The notes beneath the pieces were generated by a model. That model saw nothing but the letters and a program-made list of their open reading frames with translations, had not been told where the DNA came from and made no database searches. Positions 21,972-32,578 of a DNA stretch of 64,000 bases are shown here, one piece after another; the stretch's first letter is position 1; each line of letters starts with the position of its first letter. The stretch is from Cladorhizidae sp. MBARI D1340-BT2 (taxonomy: Eukaryota > Porifera > Demospongiae > Poecilosclerida > Cladorhizidae). Position numbers and translations under genes: made by a program. Location of the stretch: the NCBI GenBank assembly GCA_028752905.1, contig JAQNBH010000009.1, positions 30,114,976 through 30,178,975 on the forward strand, written 5' to 3'.

Positions 21972-23211
21972 CCTTTCACTGGCATAAGCGACTTAAGTCG
22001 CGAAATATGCCTAAAGCATGCCTCTAATAAACCCCTGAATATCAGGAAAATACGGAATGAGGAAAGGGAAGTAAACGTGTCAGCAAACATCACTTCCGGT
22101 TCATTCCCGGTCTCGAAGAGACCCGCTTTAGTAGAGACGAAGCGTTAAGACTTCCTATTTGAGGATGACTTCGGCCTGTTCGAGATTGACGTTAGTGAAG
22201 AAGAGGAAGAAGGTGCCTGTGCTTACCTGGGAAGTGGCATAGTTGACGGTGATGCTATGGCAGCTATAACAGAAGCTGTTGGCACCGACCACGAAGCAAG
22301 TTTTCAAAGTACAGGTCGCTCTACTCTGCCAAGCAAAGCTTCAGACGATAGTGATGATCATGAAGACTTCCCCCAAGGTAAGAATAGATAAGAGTTGTAT
22401 AGTAAAGCCTAGTAACTAGCATAATAATATGAACTATTTCTCCTTGGAAGGTAGTTTCACTCTCATGGACCTGGAGGAGGAGGAGGAAGCAGCAGAGGAG
22501 AAGACAGGGTTGGAGGAGAGGTTATTATTTATATATATATATATATTTTATAATGTAGCATTATGTGTTTGTCTAGGTTATGCTGAACATGCAGACCTTC
22601 ACAGTGCCAAGCATTGCCCTTTTATTTTTTTTCTATATTTATTTTTAATTATGTTATGCACATTTTGCACATACTTTTATTTATTTTTCAGTACTATGGA
22701 CCCTAGCCCTTACTTCCTCTTTGTTATGCTATTCACATCTTTGTGGTTTGTTATAAAAATTTTGTTGACAAATAGTTGTTGTTTACCAAACCTTGACTAG
22801 CTAACATTGCTGATTTCATGTGTATGAAACCGAGCTGAAATGAACTTATAATGATATTCACATCTTTGTGGTTTGTTATAATCAACCAAAAAATTGTTGT
22901 TGACAAACAGTAGTTGTTGTTGACAAAAAGTTGACCCGCTAACATTGCTGGTTTCATGTGTAATATGAAATTGAGATGATATAAACCCGATATAAACCCT
23001 TTTATTTTACTTCCTGTCTCTTATAACAATATACACATTTCTGTGGTTTGTTGCTAAGCAACTAAAATTTACCATAATGTCTCTTCATGCATCAGCTATC
23101 ACCTGATATATAGTTGTTGGGTACTTGTCTTCATGTGGTCCTCTATAAAAAAATAATGTGAAATTGTGTCAATTTTTGTAAAATGTCCTCCGTAAATCTG
23201 CCAGTGAAAGG
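21972..23211. mobile_element. 1.24-kb inverted-repeat DNA element at a deletion junction
   Basis: The ends are exact inverted repeats CCTTTCACTGGCA (21,972-21,984 and complement 23,199-23,211). Inside is an acidic open segment (22,149-22,377: DDFGLFEIDVSEEEEE and later SDDSDDHEDF) that ends at an AAG/GTAAGA donor. This recalls the acidic first exon of piggyBac-type transposases, without proof. Two diverged units of about 125 bp follow at 22,735-22,975. Flanking bases show no clean duplication, and 1.7 kb of the ancestral arm (right arm 48,539-50,237) is missing exactly at this element. Confidence 0.75.
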
Positions 23212-23212
23212 A

Positions 23213-24330
23213 TTACCTGAGAAACTTTGAACAAACCCTAACAGAGGTGGTACTTCCACTAACAGAAAGGACCAATATATTACGGAAGCAAGTCTCCGGG
23301 AAAGTGATGGAAGCTTTTCAGGAACTGGACCTGAGCTTACATTACTAAACATTGAAGGCTTCGCTGCTTGAGCATCTGGGTTGTACGGATACTAGTGCCA
23401 TAAAAACTATTTGGAGAAACTCACCAACAGACAACCTGTCACGTAGACACAATCTCACTCAGATTACGAAGAGCATCAACTGATTCGCAAAGCGAATGGA
23501 AAGCAAAAAGGACTTCACGATGGAGATGTTTCGAGGAACATTGACGCCTTACTACTCGCCAGAGGTATGCCATGCACTGAGAGGTAATACTTACAAGGAT
23601 ACTCCGGAGATCATCGATGAGCTGGAAGCTACTTCGGAATCAAAATCCTTTAACGAAAGAAGCAAGATGCACAAGAGACAACTGGAGGGACAACACTCCG
23701 GCAGAAAGATGAGTCCCAAGGAACAGACACCTACTAATGGATGAGGTGGGCGTCTAACTAAGGGTAGAGATTGGGGTTCCCCATTGAGCATGATTGGGTT
23801 GTTGGTGGCCAAGGTGTAGCCGGTGGTACACAGAGGTGTAGATCATTTCCTAAGGACATAGTTTGCTTTGAATGCAATGAAACATGGCATTTTAAGAGGT
23901 ATTGCCCAAACCGTAAAGTCAAAGCCAAGCTAGGCATGATTAGTTTTGAGTCTGAGGCTGAGGAAATTCAGGAGTTGCTCAGAACCGGGGACATAAATGG
24001 TAGACCGTATAGGTGCCTCATTGACACAGCAGCCAACAAAACAGCAGTTCCTGCTAGGCTCCAACTGAATGTTTTACTGGCAAGACAGCTACTGCAAGAC
24101 TAGCTAATCAGAGGGTCGTCACATTTAAAACAGCAACCATAGACTTAAAGGTAGATGGAATAACTAAGTCCATGGATGTGTTTGTAGTTGGTGAGGATAC
24201 AGAGCATGTTCTGTTGGGAAAGGACCACCCCTGGGTGAGGTCTTGGATTGCTGGAAGATCCAAGCCAAGGGTGCTGGCAGATGATCCTGTACCATTACCT
24301 GGGTTCAAAGTCAGGCACTAGTGGCAGAGA
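23213..24330 (+). pseudogene. Ty3/gypsy gag and protease, left-arm copy (5' truncated)
   Basis: Gag enters abruptly at TTACCTGAG, lacking the first part present in the right arm. A CCHC zinc knuckle is intact (CFECNETWHFKRYC, about 23,874-23,906). The protease has CLIDTAANK where D-T-G is expected (Asp codon at 24,022-24,024; Gly changed to Ala, whereas the right arm keeps DTGA), then flap and LLGKDHPW. Multiple stops and frameshifts are present. The equivalent right-arm frame is open for 445 codons. Confidence 0.85.
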
Positions 24331-24649
24331 AAGCCGCTAACCAGATTGAGGATAGCAAGGATGGCACTTGCACTAGGCAGCTACCCCTTACACTACCGAA
24401 ATTGCATGAAAAACCAATACCCCAACCCAGAAGGAAGAAAGCCAAAACAACCTAAACTAGTTACTTGTGATCGTGTTGACCATGAGACAGATAGCTTATT
24501 AACAGAAGTAGAGGAAGTGAGCACCGATACCAGTCCCAAGAGGAGGACACTCACATCAATTCTTCTGCTAATGATGAATTGCTGAGTGGGTACATGTACA
24601 AGGGAGATGAGGCAATAGAAGAGATATTGAGGCAGGAAACCTTCAAGGG

Positions 24650-25150
24650 TTAGAGGGAGGTCATGTGAGTGAGTTGCCGTTTCTGACCCTTACAAAAGGG
24701 AAGGTGGAAATGCTGGCTCTAACAGAACAGCAAAGAAGGATGGGATATTAGAGGAGATGAGGTGTAAGGCTGATAGGCAGGAAGATGAACACTTCTATCT
24801 GGGAGGTGTAATATTGCATAGCAAACGGGCTGACCCAGGGATAGAGTTCACCAGAGTGGTGGCCCCCTCTTGTAGGTGCAAGGAGACATTAACAGCTCTA
24901 CACAAACAGGCCTACGAAAATGAAGAAAGCTACAAAGAAAAATCTAAACAGGCCTATGATCAGAGATCCAAACCAAGGAGTTATGAACTCGGGGACATGG
25001 TGCTCTGTCACAACCCAGGGTTGACAGGAAAACTCCACTCAATTGGGATGGCCCATACGAAGTCATAGCTAAACTGTCTGACTGTAACTATACAATAGCT
25101 GTCCCTAACAAAAGATCAAAAAAGCTAACCATCCAAATTAACCGGCTTAA
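24650..25150 (+). pseudogene. Gypsy integrase remnant lacking the catalytic core, left-arm copy
   Basis: The N-terminal part (EDEHFYLGGVILHSK, then FTRVVAPSCR and ETLTALHK) passes directly into the integrase C-terminal region (YDQRSKPRSYELGDMVL, and in the right arm IWDGPYEVIAKLSDCNYT). The D,D-35-E core is absent in both arms, so this element was integrase-defective before duplication. It lies between protease and RT, not after RNase H. Confidence 0.8.
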
Positions 25151-25190
25151 TGAGTGGAAGATACCACATGCTAATCTACTTAGACTCATT

Positions 25191-26803
25191 ATGGCAGACA
25201 AATCTGAGGACACACCGAATTCCATAGGTAGTGTCAAGATGAATTTATCCAATGCTAGGAAATCACAGTTGAAGGCCATTCTAAAGTACCGTACCCTGAA
25301 AGGGCTGGGCTTGCTGAAACACAACCAATGTGAAATCCATTTAGAGGAAGGAAACCCACTCCGCTTACCCCCCAACAGAAATGCCCCTGCAATGAAAAAT
25401 GATCTTAAGAAGGAGATAGATGAGCTTGGGTATACTCATTCCATCCAAAAGCCCATGGTCATCCCCTATGGTACCGCCTAGGAAAAAGGTGACTAGGGAT
25501 GTACGACTCTGTATTGACTACAGACAGCTAAATAAAGTCACAATCAATGACCCGCTCCAGATGCCATGCATTGAGGACCTACTGAGCCAAGTGGCTAATG
25601 CTGTCTGGCTTTCCAAGATTGATCTGAACAAGGGATTCTACCTGGTCCTTCTTGGTAGAGCCAGTCAGGACAAGACAGCTTTCTGCACCCCGTGGAGGAA
25701 ATAAACATTTACCCGCATGCCATTTGGTCTCAAAAATGCATCAGCAGCTTTGCAAAGGTGCATGGAAAACACTCCAGATCAATTGAGAGACTGCTGCGCG
25801 ACATATATTGATGATATATTAATATTTTCTGCTACTTGGAAGGAACATGTACAACACATTGAAGAAGTGTTGAAAGCATTGGTAGATGCTGGGCTGACTA
25901 CGAACCTAGACAAATGTGCACAGTCACTAGAGTATCTGGGACACCAAATTGGACATGGCTTTGTAAGTGTGCCAGAAGCTAAAGTTAAGGCGCACTGAAG
26001 GACTTCCATAGACCTAGGAATCAGAAAGGGTTGAGGGCTATCTTGGGGACCGCCAGTTATTACTGGAAATTTATACCTAATTTTGTTAGGTGGGCGGGTC
26101 CCCTATTCGATGCCCTGAAGAAGGGTGCCACCTGTTGCCTGGAATTGAATAAGAGAGAGTCAGAGGGCTAGGGCTAGGGCTAGGGCTAGGGTTTCTGTTC
26201 TATGTGACGAGCACTCGCTCATTATTCCCAGAGCTGATGATGAGCTGATTCTCCACACTGATGCCTCGATCCTCGGAATTGGTGTACTCTCAGTAAAGAG
26301 GGAGGGAGAGGAACAACCCGTCGCCTACTTCTCTAAGCGAACCACTCCTGCCGAAACAAACTACACTGTTTCTGGACTCGAATGCCTGGCTGTGGTCAAA
26401 GCTGTCGACCACTTTGCTATTCATCTAATTGGTCGCCACTTCACTGTCCTCACTGACTACCGGGCTCTGCTAGCTCTAAATGGTCTACTCGACTGACAGG
26501 CAGACTGAAGCGCTGGGCACTGGCCCTACAGGTGTTCCAGTTCGAACTTAAGTACCAGCCAGGCATGTTAAATCACAACGCAGATGGATTGTCGCGACAA
26601 TGCTGGCCTGAAGATGAAGCGCTGGTGAGAGTGACTGAGGGAGCTAGGGAAACACCGCTGATTCCGTCGCCTATTAATGTCTCAAACATGAGATCAGATC
26701 CACACTCCAACGGAGGACCTTCAGCTGGGGGAAGAGTTGTTTCATCTCAGGAAGGCGAGATGTTGAGGGCAGAATCATCAACATGGAACATGGATGACCT
26801 TTA
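25191..26803 (+). pseudogene. Gypsy reverse transcriptase and RNase H, left-arm copy
   Basis: RT motifs in order: RLCIDYRQLNKVT, SKIDLNKGFY, MPFGLKNASAALQR and TYIDDILIFS (catalytic YIDD intact at about 25,806). RNase H follows: LHTDASILGIG, VSGLECLAVVKA, LTDYRALLAL and YQPGMLNHNADGLSRQ near 26,550-26,600. Stops at about 25,480, 25,704 and 25,998 plus frameshifts disable it. A TAGGGC hexamer run replaces the segment just before RNase H. The frame closes only a short distance before the 3' LTR, leaving no room for a downstream integrase. Confidence 0.9.
26165..26191. repeat. GGGCTA hexamer run inside the RT-RNase H region
   Basis: Four to five consecutive GGGCTA units, a one-base variant of the TTAGGG telomere hexamer, replace about 17 bases that encode AFNHI in the right-arm copy. 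Sequence on both sides is otherwise collinear between the arms. Confidence 0.9.
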
Positions 26804-27130
26804 GGCATTAACACATAGATTACTGAGGGACAAGTTATGTCACACCAAACACACTTAGATATTATATAGCCTAATGTGTGCCTACCTAGTTATAGTATAT
26901 TGAACTTTGCTGAGTGTATGTAAGAATGTGTGACATCCTGTTTCCTGATTTAAGAACCCTGATTGACCGAGGTTAAGGAGATTTGCCTTGTCCTGTAATT
27001 GCAACATTGTGTCTTCATTAATAATCTAAATTCTCTGATTGCAAGATACGGGTGCTATTTACTTAAGCATAGCTCTGGTGGCAGCAATTTAGACCATCAC
27101 TTGAGGATTAGACTGGACTAACACTCAACA
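26761..27130 (+). mobile_element. 3' LTR of the left-arm gypsy element
   Basis: Begins TGTTGAGGGCAG after a purine tract (GGAAGGCGAGA) and ends ACTCAACA. It matches both right-arm LTRs (44,586-44,967 and 48,962-49,342). The next bases, GTGTC, equal the right-arm 3' flank. The 5' LTR is missing with the deletion at 23,212. Confidence 0.9.
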
Positions 27131-28080
27131 GTGTCCCTGAGCAGAATGGCAGAGGAATATTCAGCCAGAGCAGCTCATTAAGTGAATATCCAATCCTACA
27201 AAATATTTAAATATCTGTGAAGACAGATGCTTTTGATGCTGGTGGCATCCACCCGGAGTCAGGGAAGATTGCAGCTGGTGTAACAGTAGCTTCCATTGAG
27301 ATGGGACTATTAGCACTCAGGCTTGGAGAGGTCAGAGGTGAGGACATAGAAGACTTGGAGGGAGGAGGAAACTCTAACAGTAGGCAAAATAGCAATAGTA
27401 CTGTCTTGTGCTCAAGTTCACAGACGCACCTATCTGCAAGCTAAAACAATAAAGAATGGTGTTCCATTACTTCATTAGTGCACATCCTATAATAGGTCAC
27501 AGAGCAATGACGTTACGAGGACGGTGATAAATCAAACTTGAACTGATAAGTGCTACAACTCTTAGCTTGACCTCAGTCAGTGATTAGTGGGGGGTATTAT
27601 CTGGTAGAGGCATTTTTGTGAGATATCATCACGAGTAATTTGTACCTAATTAGCTGCACACTAGACATCTAGCGTGAGCGAAGTCACATTTTGCCAGCAA
27701 GCCAAGAGACCAGGATCTCTCTAAATAAAATATCTCTAACAAGGGCATTCAGCTTTTGACTTGTTCCAGATGCTAGCAGGTCGGGGTTACACAAGTTGCA
27801 CCCTTCTCTAGAAATAAAAAAGCTCGTTATTCAGAGAAGTTCCTCCGTGTTCCCTGTAGCAATAGAGATTGATACATTGAAGGTTGGAGAAAGGTTTGAA
27901 GCAACCTCATTAAAAATAGAGCCTTCTCGGCAGAATTATGTTATTTTTTCTCAAACATTCTCTATTGACAACAATTTTGATGGTGAGATTGTGAACGTCT
28001 TAGAAAAGTGATCATGAATTGTGTGAATGCATGAGTATTGGTGGGACTTGGGAATTCTGCGAGTATTGTACCTGTGTAGT
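27131..28080. other. Shared arm sequence with a possible terminal exon
   Basis: Collinear with right-arm 43,640-44,585. It contains the exon-like frame listed separately and another frame at 27,217-27,444 (EDIEDLEGGGNSNS region) that is disrupted in the right arm. Nothing else was recognised. Confidence 0.5.
27770..28011 (+). pseudogene. Exon-like frame of an unrecognised gene
   Basis: A good acceptor (TTTTGACTTGTTCCAG) precedes about 79 codons open to TGA: SLEIKKLVIQRSSSVFPVA, then EIDTLKVGERFEATSLKIEP, SRQNYVIFSQTFSIDNN and a short tail. The right-arm copy (43,724-43,957, minus) keeps most of the frame but is shifted before the end. The composition looks like an extracellular beta-rich domain, but I cannot name the family. 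Confidence 0.35.
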
Positions 28081-28084
28081 AGAG

Positions 28085-28355
28085 ACATCGGTCAGTCTGC
28101 ACCCCTAAGGGAATTTCTAACTTAAGTTTGTCTCTACGCATACCTTAAGGTAAGTTGTAACGTCTGTCTGTTCTTATGCACAACCAAAGGGAAGTAGATG
28201 TTTGTCTGTCTGGACACACACTCCAGGGGAGGTTGTTACGTCTGTCCGTCCTTATGCAGGAAGTAGATGTCGATCTGTCTGTACGCACACTCCAAGGGAA
28301 GTTGTAATGTCAGTCCCTCTGTATGCACCCCTAAGGGAAGGTGGCATGCCGACAA
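28085..28355. repeat. Diverged minisatellite of about 58 bp, left arm
   Basis: About five units built on GTCTGTCTGT...TATGCACAAC..AAGGGAAGT. It is mirrored at about 43,375-43,630 in the right arm. Confidence 0.75.
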
Positions 28356-28644
28356 AACTTCGCCAGAAAGAGATAGATACCGGAGTTGTTTTTGTTTTAT
28401 CCAGATCCTGATGCAGGGCAACCTTCAGGGATATATATGCACATTCACTTTTCACATTCCCGATGATGCCACACATATTGTGCAACATGGTTCATTATTA
28501 CCAACAAACTACACCAGCTACATTGGAGGTTGCATGTTGCAAGAAGTTAGCCAATGATGCTGTCTCTATCCCTGCTCTATTAGGAGAAAGCTGCAGTTAC
28601 TGAATGGAGAGATTTGAAGAGGATAGCACCTTCAGGACTACATG

Positions 28645-29525
28645 ACCCTAGCATCCAAGTCACCTGGTACTACATGACCAGTGTATCCAAGCCACCTGGT
28701 ACTACATGACAAGCCACCTGGTACTACCTGACTAGTGTATCCAAGCCAACTGGTATTACATGACCAGTGTATCCAATTGGTACTACATGACCAGTGTATC
28801 CAAGCCACCTGGCTACATGACCAGTGTATCCAAGCCACCTGGTACTACATGACCAGTGTATCCAAGCCACCTGGTACTACATGACCAGTGTATCCAAGCC
28901 AGCTGGTACTACATGACCAGTGTATTCAAGCACCTTGATACTACATGACCAGTGTATCCAAGCCACCTGGCACTACCTGGCTAGTGTATCCAAGCCACCT
29001 GGTACTACATGACCAGTGTATCCAAGCGACCTGGTACTACCTGACTAGTGTATCCAAGCCACCTGGTACTACATAACCAGTGTATCTAAGCCACCTGGTT
29101 CTACATGACCAGTGTATCCAAGCCACCTGGTACTACATCACCAGTGTATCCAAGCCACCTGGTACTACATGACCAGTGTATCCAAGCCACATGTTACTAC
29201 CTGACTAGTGTATCCAAACCACCTGGTACTACATGAACAATGTATCCAATTGGTACTACATGACCAGTGTATCCAAGCCACCTTATACTACATGACCAGT
29301 GTATCCAAGCCACCTGGTACTACATGACTAGTGTATCCAAGCCACCTGGTACTACATGACCAGTGTATCCAATTGGTACTACATGACCAGTGTATCCAAG
29401 CCACCTGGAACTACATGACCAGTGTATCCAAGCCACCAGGTACTACATGACCAGTGTATCCAAGCCAACTGGTACTACATGACCAGTGTATCCAAGCCAC
29501 TTGGGACTACATGACCACCTGGTTA
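28645..29525. repeat. 32-bp minisatellite, about 27 copies, left arm
   Basis: The unit reads TACTACATGACCAGTGTATC then CAAGCCACCTGG, with substitutions and some short units. It contains the CATGA used as target by the LTR element that follows. The same repeat lies on both sides of the solo LTR in the right arm. Confidence 0.95.
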
Positions 29526-29530
29526 CATGA

Positions 29531-30164
29531 TGTCAGGGAATTCTATCTCCCTGACTGAGTTCATAACAGCCCGGGATGAAGCCAAACCAGCAGCTAGTGG
29601 AAAATCCGTACACTAGATGTGTGGAAACCATGGTAGCGAGTGTGGGAACAGATGAAGGACCTCACCACCAGACACTATAAAGGATGTGGTCCACCTGCTT
29701 GAGGAAAGATCTACACACCCCTCACCTGATAAGACAAGACATAGGATTGGTCGCCAAGGGTTGGTGCCATGATGACCTGATGTCATCAAACCTAGTAGTT
29801 TAAACAGTATATAAGAAACAGCTAGGGAGTAGTTGGCAGATACCTGAATATTGCCAGAGACTGCTGCAACCAGCAATTAAGAACTGTTAGATAAGAACCG
29901 ACTGAACCTTTGTTATTGTGGTTGATATTGTGTTGTGTTATCTTGTCATGGCTGGTGTATTTATGTTTCTCATAATTATAATACAACTATCTGTAGTTAT
30001 ATTTGGGAATCCAGCAATTTTGTTGAGAGTTGCTGAGTTTGGCTTGTTCCGAGGATTGCCAGTAGGACAGACTGGGAGTCAAAGATTAGTCGTCGCATGA
30101 AGACTAGGGATCTGCTCAGCCAGCTAAAGTTTCTGTACTGGGAGAAGGCTGGTTTTTCATGACA
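29531..30164 (+). mobile_element. 5' LTR
   Basis: Starts TGTCAGGGAATTC and ends TTTTTCATGACA, so it has TG...CA termini. It has the same 634-bp length as the solo LTR at 42,221-42,854. The element's own 3' LTR matches its first 327 bases. Confidence 0.93.
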
Positions 30165-30165
30165 T

Positions 30166-30183
30166 TGGTGGCAGCGATGGGAT
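30166..30183 (+). promoter_or_regulatory. Primer-binding site, tRNA-Leu type
   Basis: TGGTGGCAGCGATGGGAT begins one base after the LTR. It is complementary to the 3' end of metazoan tRNA-Leu (CCCACCGCTGCCACCA) with one mismatch. Confidence 0.85.
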
Positions 30184-30401
30184 CCATGTTGAAAAAAAGG
30201 ATCTACGTTACTATTGTACCTCCAGCCTGAGTGAGAGGTTGTGATTACATTAAAAAAATTGTTGTGATTAGTGGGAAACAGCCAAGGTCACTTGAGAACC
30301 TTGGGGCTTGTGAAACCAAACCCAATTCTAGGTTATATTTTGTTTTGTGTAACCACTGAGTGTATTTTCCTTCGTGAGTGTGTATATTTCATTGTATTGT
30401 T

Positions 30402-31200
30402 ATGGCTCTACCTCTGCGATCTGGATTTAACCGACCCCCTCGCGACCACAACCTCATTGAGGGCCGTGTACCTCCCTTGGAACCAGTTGAATGCAGTGAG
30501 GACGATGAGCCGGGGAACAGCATCGCAAGGAATGGAGACTCTCCTCCACTCAGAGGACAAATGAATCGCTTCATGGGCCAATGGGCGGAGATGGAGCAGG
30601 CCATATCACAACGCAAAGATGCCAGACGGGCCGAGGACCGACAACATGCCCAGCAGCAACAGGATCCGTGGAGCCAGGCCTTGGTGGACCAGAGACACCC
30701 TCCACCAGCGGTGGCTCTACCAGTGGTAGCTACACCCAAACTGACCTTACATAAATTCGTTGAAGGCACTGATGACATGGGGGCATTCCTCAGCTCCTTC
30801 GAGGTGACCGCACTAGCAAGCAAGTGGCCACGGCATCTCTGGATTGTCTACCTACAAAGTGTACTATCCGGCCAGGGCACTAACTATAGAAGAACAAGAA
30901 GATTACGATCTAGTCTGTCAAACCCTCCGATCTACCTACCAGATTAGAATGGAGTCATACCGGAAGAAGTTGTTTGACTTACCCTTCAGTCAAGACAAAC
31001 CTGAAGAGTGGTTCCGAGACAGGAAGCAAGCCTGTTCCCGATGGTTGGCTTCTAGTGGTAAGTCAGCCCAAGAACTTATTTTGATTGAGCTTACTTTACA
31101 GTAACTTCCAAGGTGGCTAGAGAGCCGTATGCGCCAGATGGTGCCTGGAAGTTATGAAGAACTCAAGGAGGCAGTGCTGAGATGTCCATGCACCTCACCA
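30402..31200 (+). pseudogene. Gag of the Gmr1-like element
   Basis: Starts at ATG (MALPLRSGFN). It has a glutamine-rich helix (AEDRQHAQQQQDPW) and the gypsy capsid signature TPKLTLHKF...DDMGAFLSSFE, then VYLQSVLSGQ. A frameshift near 30,850 moves the remainder (DYDLVCQTLRSTYQIRMESY, then FDLPFSQDKPEEWF) to another frame. A TAA follows near 31,104. Confidence 0.82.
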
Positions 31201-31720
31201 AGAGAGAAGGATGCAGTTCCAAGGACAGATCAAAAAGGAGGATGAAGAACCCCTCCCCGAGAACACCGAGACAACAGAGGTGAACCCAGAGACAACAGAG
31301 GACGTTTCCCCTACACCAGACTGTCTGAGCAAGGAAGACAACTCCCTTGTAACATTAACCCATGTAACATAAATATTCCTCAAGATAGAGGGCCAAGATC
31401 AGTTGAATCTTACAGGTGTGGGAAATTAGGTCACATGCAGAGAGATTGTCGTGTCAAAATAGAGAGAGGGAATTGTGCCCTTACTATGAGAAAGAAATTG
31501 CCTGAATGGAATAGGAGAGTGACCATTAACAACCAGTCAGTGATAGCTTTGTTAGACACTGGCTGCACAAAAAGTATTGTGCATCCCCGGTGCATAGACC
31601 AGAAAGATTATCTTCCCTGGGAAATAGCATATACTACAGCGAGTTCAGCTTGAACCCATTTCCCAGCAGCCAAGATAACCCTTCAGGTAGATAGATATGA
31701 GAAGGTAGTATTAGCAGTGG
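31200..31720 (+). pseudogene. Zinc knuckle and protease of the Gmr1-like element
   Basis: The knuckle reads SYRCGKLGHMQRDC: the first cysteine of C-x2-C-x4-H-x4-C is serine, so metal binding is probably lost. The protease follows with VIALLDTGCTKSIVHPRC (D-T-G intact, about 31,553). A TGA at about 31,651 breaks the frame, and flap-like sequence with MGHDIPLF follows at 31,750. Confidence 0.82.
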
Positions 31721-32578
31721 GTGTATCCGAGTACCTTATGTGTGATATGTTGATGGGGCATGATATTCCCTTATTTAAGACATACCTCCGGGAAGCTCTG
31801 GATACAGATGCCGGGAAGAGGGACCTTGTCCCTCCTACTCTCCCTACCTCTGAGCTGGGTCTGGCAACCACAAGGATCCAAAGCAAGCTTTGGACCCTGG
31901 AAGAGCAAGCCGAGGCCCGACAACTGCATGAGGATGAGCCCATAATACAACCAGTATTACCTGATGACAATGACAGTAAAATGGATGAGGAAAGCGTGAG
32001 CCTAGCCGAGCCGGAAACACCTCCTACAGACGAGCTAGAGACCCCTACCCCACCAGCACCAGAAGAAACAGGAGTGAGCCTAGGCAAGCCAGAAAGACAT
32101 CCAAAGGATGACTTAGTGACTCCCCCATCACCTGAAGCAGCAGAGCCCGGAGACTTGGACACCATTTTCCCGGAAGAGTTTCGTGAGGAACAGAAACAAG
32201 ATCCTACCCTAAGGAGCGTAAGGGAAAAAGTGAACCAAAAAGACAGTGTGTATTTTTGGAAAGATGGGTTATTAGTAAAATCAGCCAGAGCCAAGGTAAT
32301 GAGGTTAGCTTACTCCTCTGTAGCAGCAGGCAGGAAAGAACCATCCAACTTATCAGAGGTAGGATGGATTGGCCAGGTCTGGCCAGAGATGTTCATGAGC
32401 TGTGTCTGTCTTGCCCATCTGCCAAAAAGCCAGCCCAGCAGTAGTACCTAAGGCACTCCTTCACCCATTACCTATTATTGATCAACCCTTTAGTCGCAAA
32501 GCTATGGACATATTTGGACCCCTTAAGAACTTCTGGTGGACACAAAGACGTACTTATAGCTATGGTCAACACTACTAA
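31720..32578 (+). pseudogene. Linker and N-terminal integrase of the Gmr1-like element
   Basis: A long acidic, proline-rich linker (31,850-32,160) precedes an integrase N-terminal region (QKQDPTLRSVREKVNQKD, then VYFWKDGLLVKSA, with DWPGLARDVHELCLSCPSAK supplying the second half of the zinc finger in a shifted frame). The core begins KAMDIFGPL near 32,500 (first Asp present). It is then cut off, and sequence jumps into the middle of RT at about 32,578. Integrase therefore sits upstream of RT, as in Gmr1-like elements. Confidence 0.82.

Larger units (their letters stand above)
10850..30164. repeat. Left arm of a giant imperfect inverted duplication
   Basis: The arm recurs in reverse complement at 42,221-61,315 with collinear content over about 19 kb. 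Landmarks pair in mirror order: the transposase at 10.85-12.2 kb with 59.05-61.3 kb, the LINE at 12.4-14.3 with 56.9-58.9, CobW at 14.4-15.5 with 55.65-56.8, the gypsy element at 23.2-27.1 with 44.6-49.3, and the LTR at 29,531 with 42,854. The outer edge falls inside the C-terminal part of the transposase, so it is not a transposon end. The inner edge falls at an LTR. The arms differ by many substitutions and several insertions and deletions. Confidence 0.95.

Noticed and set aside
28638..28838. Frames within the 32-bp minisatellite (also 41,664-41,858)
   Set aside because: The periodic amino-acid pattern follows the DNA repeat; no independent coding evidence.
28645..29525. CRISPR-like array of 32-bp repeats
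   Set aside because: Units are directly contiguous with no unique spacers, the genome is eukaryotic, and there are no cas genes.
30389..30823. 144-codon minus-strand frame
   Set aside because: Antisense of the gag frame, which has recognisable capsid motifs.
31683..32294. 203-codon minus-strand serine/glycine-rich frame
   Set aside because: Antisense shadow of the acidic, proline-rich gypsy linker.
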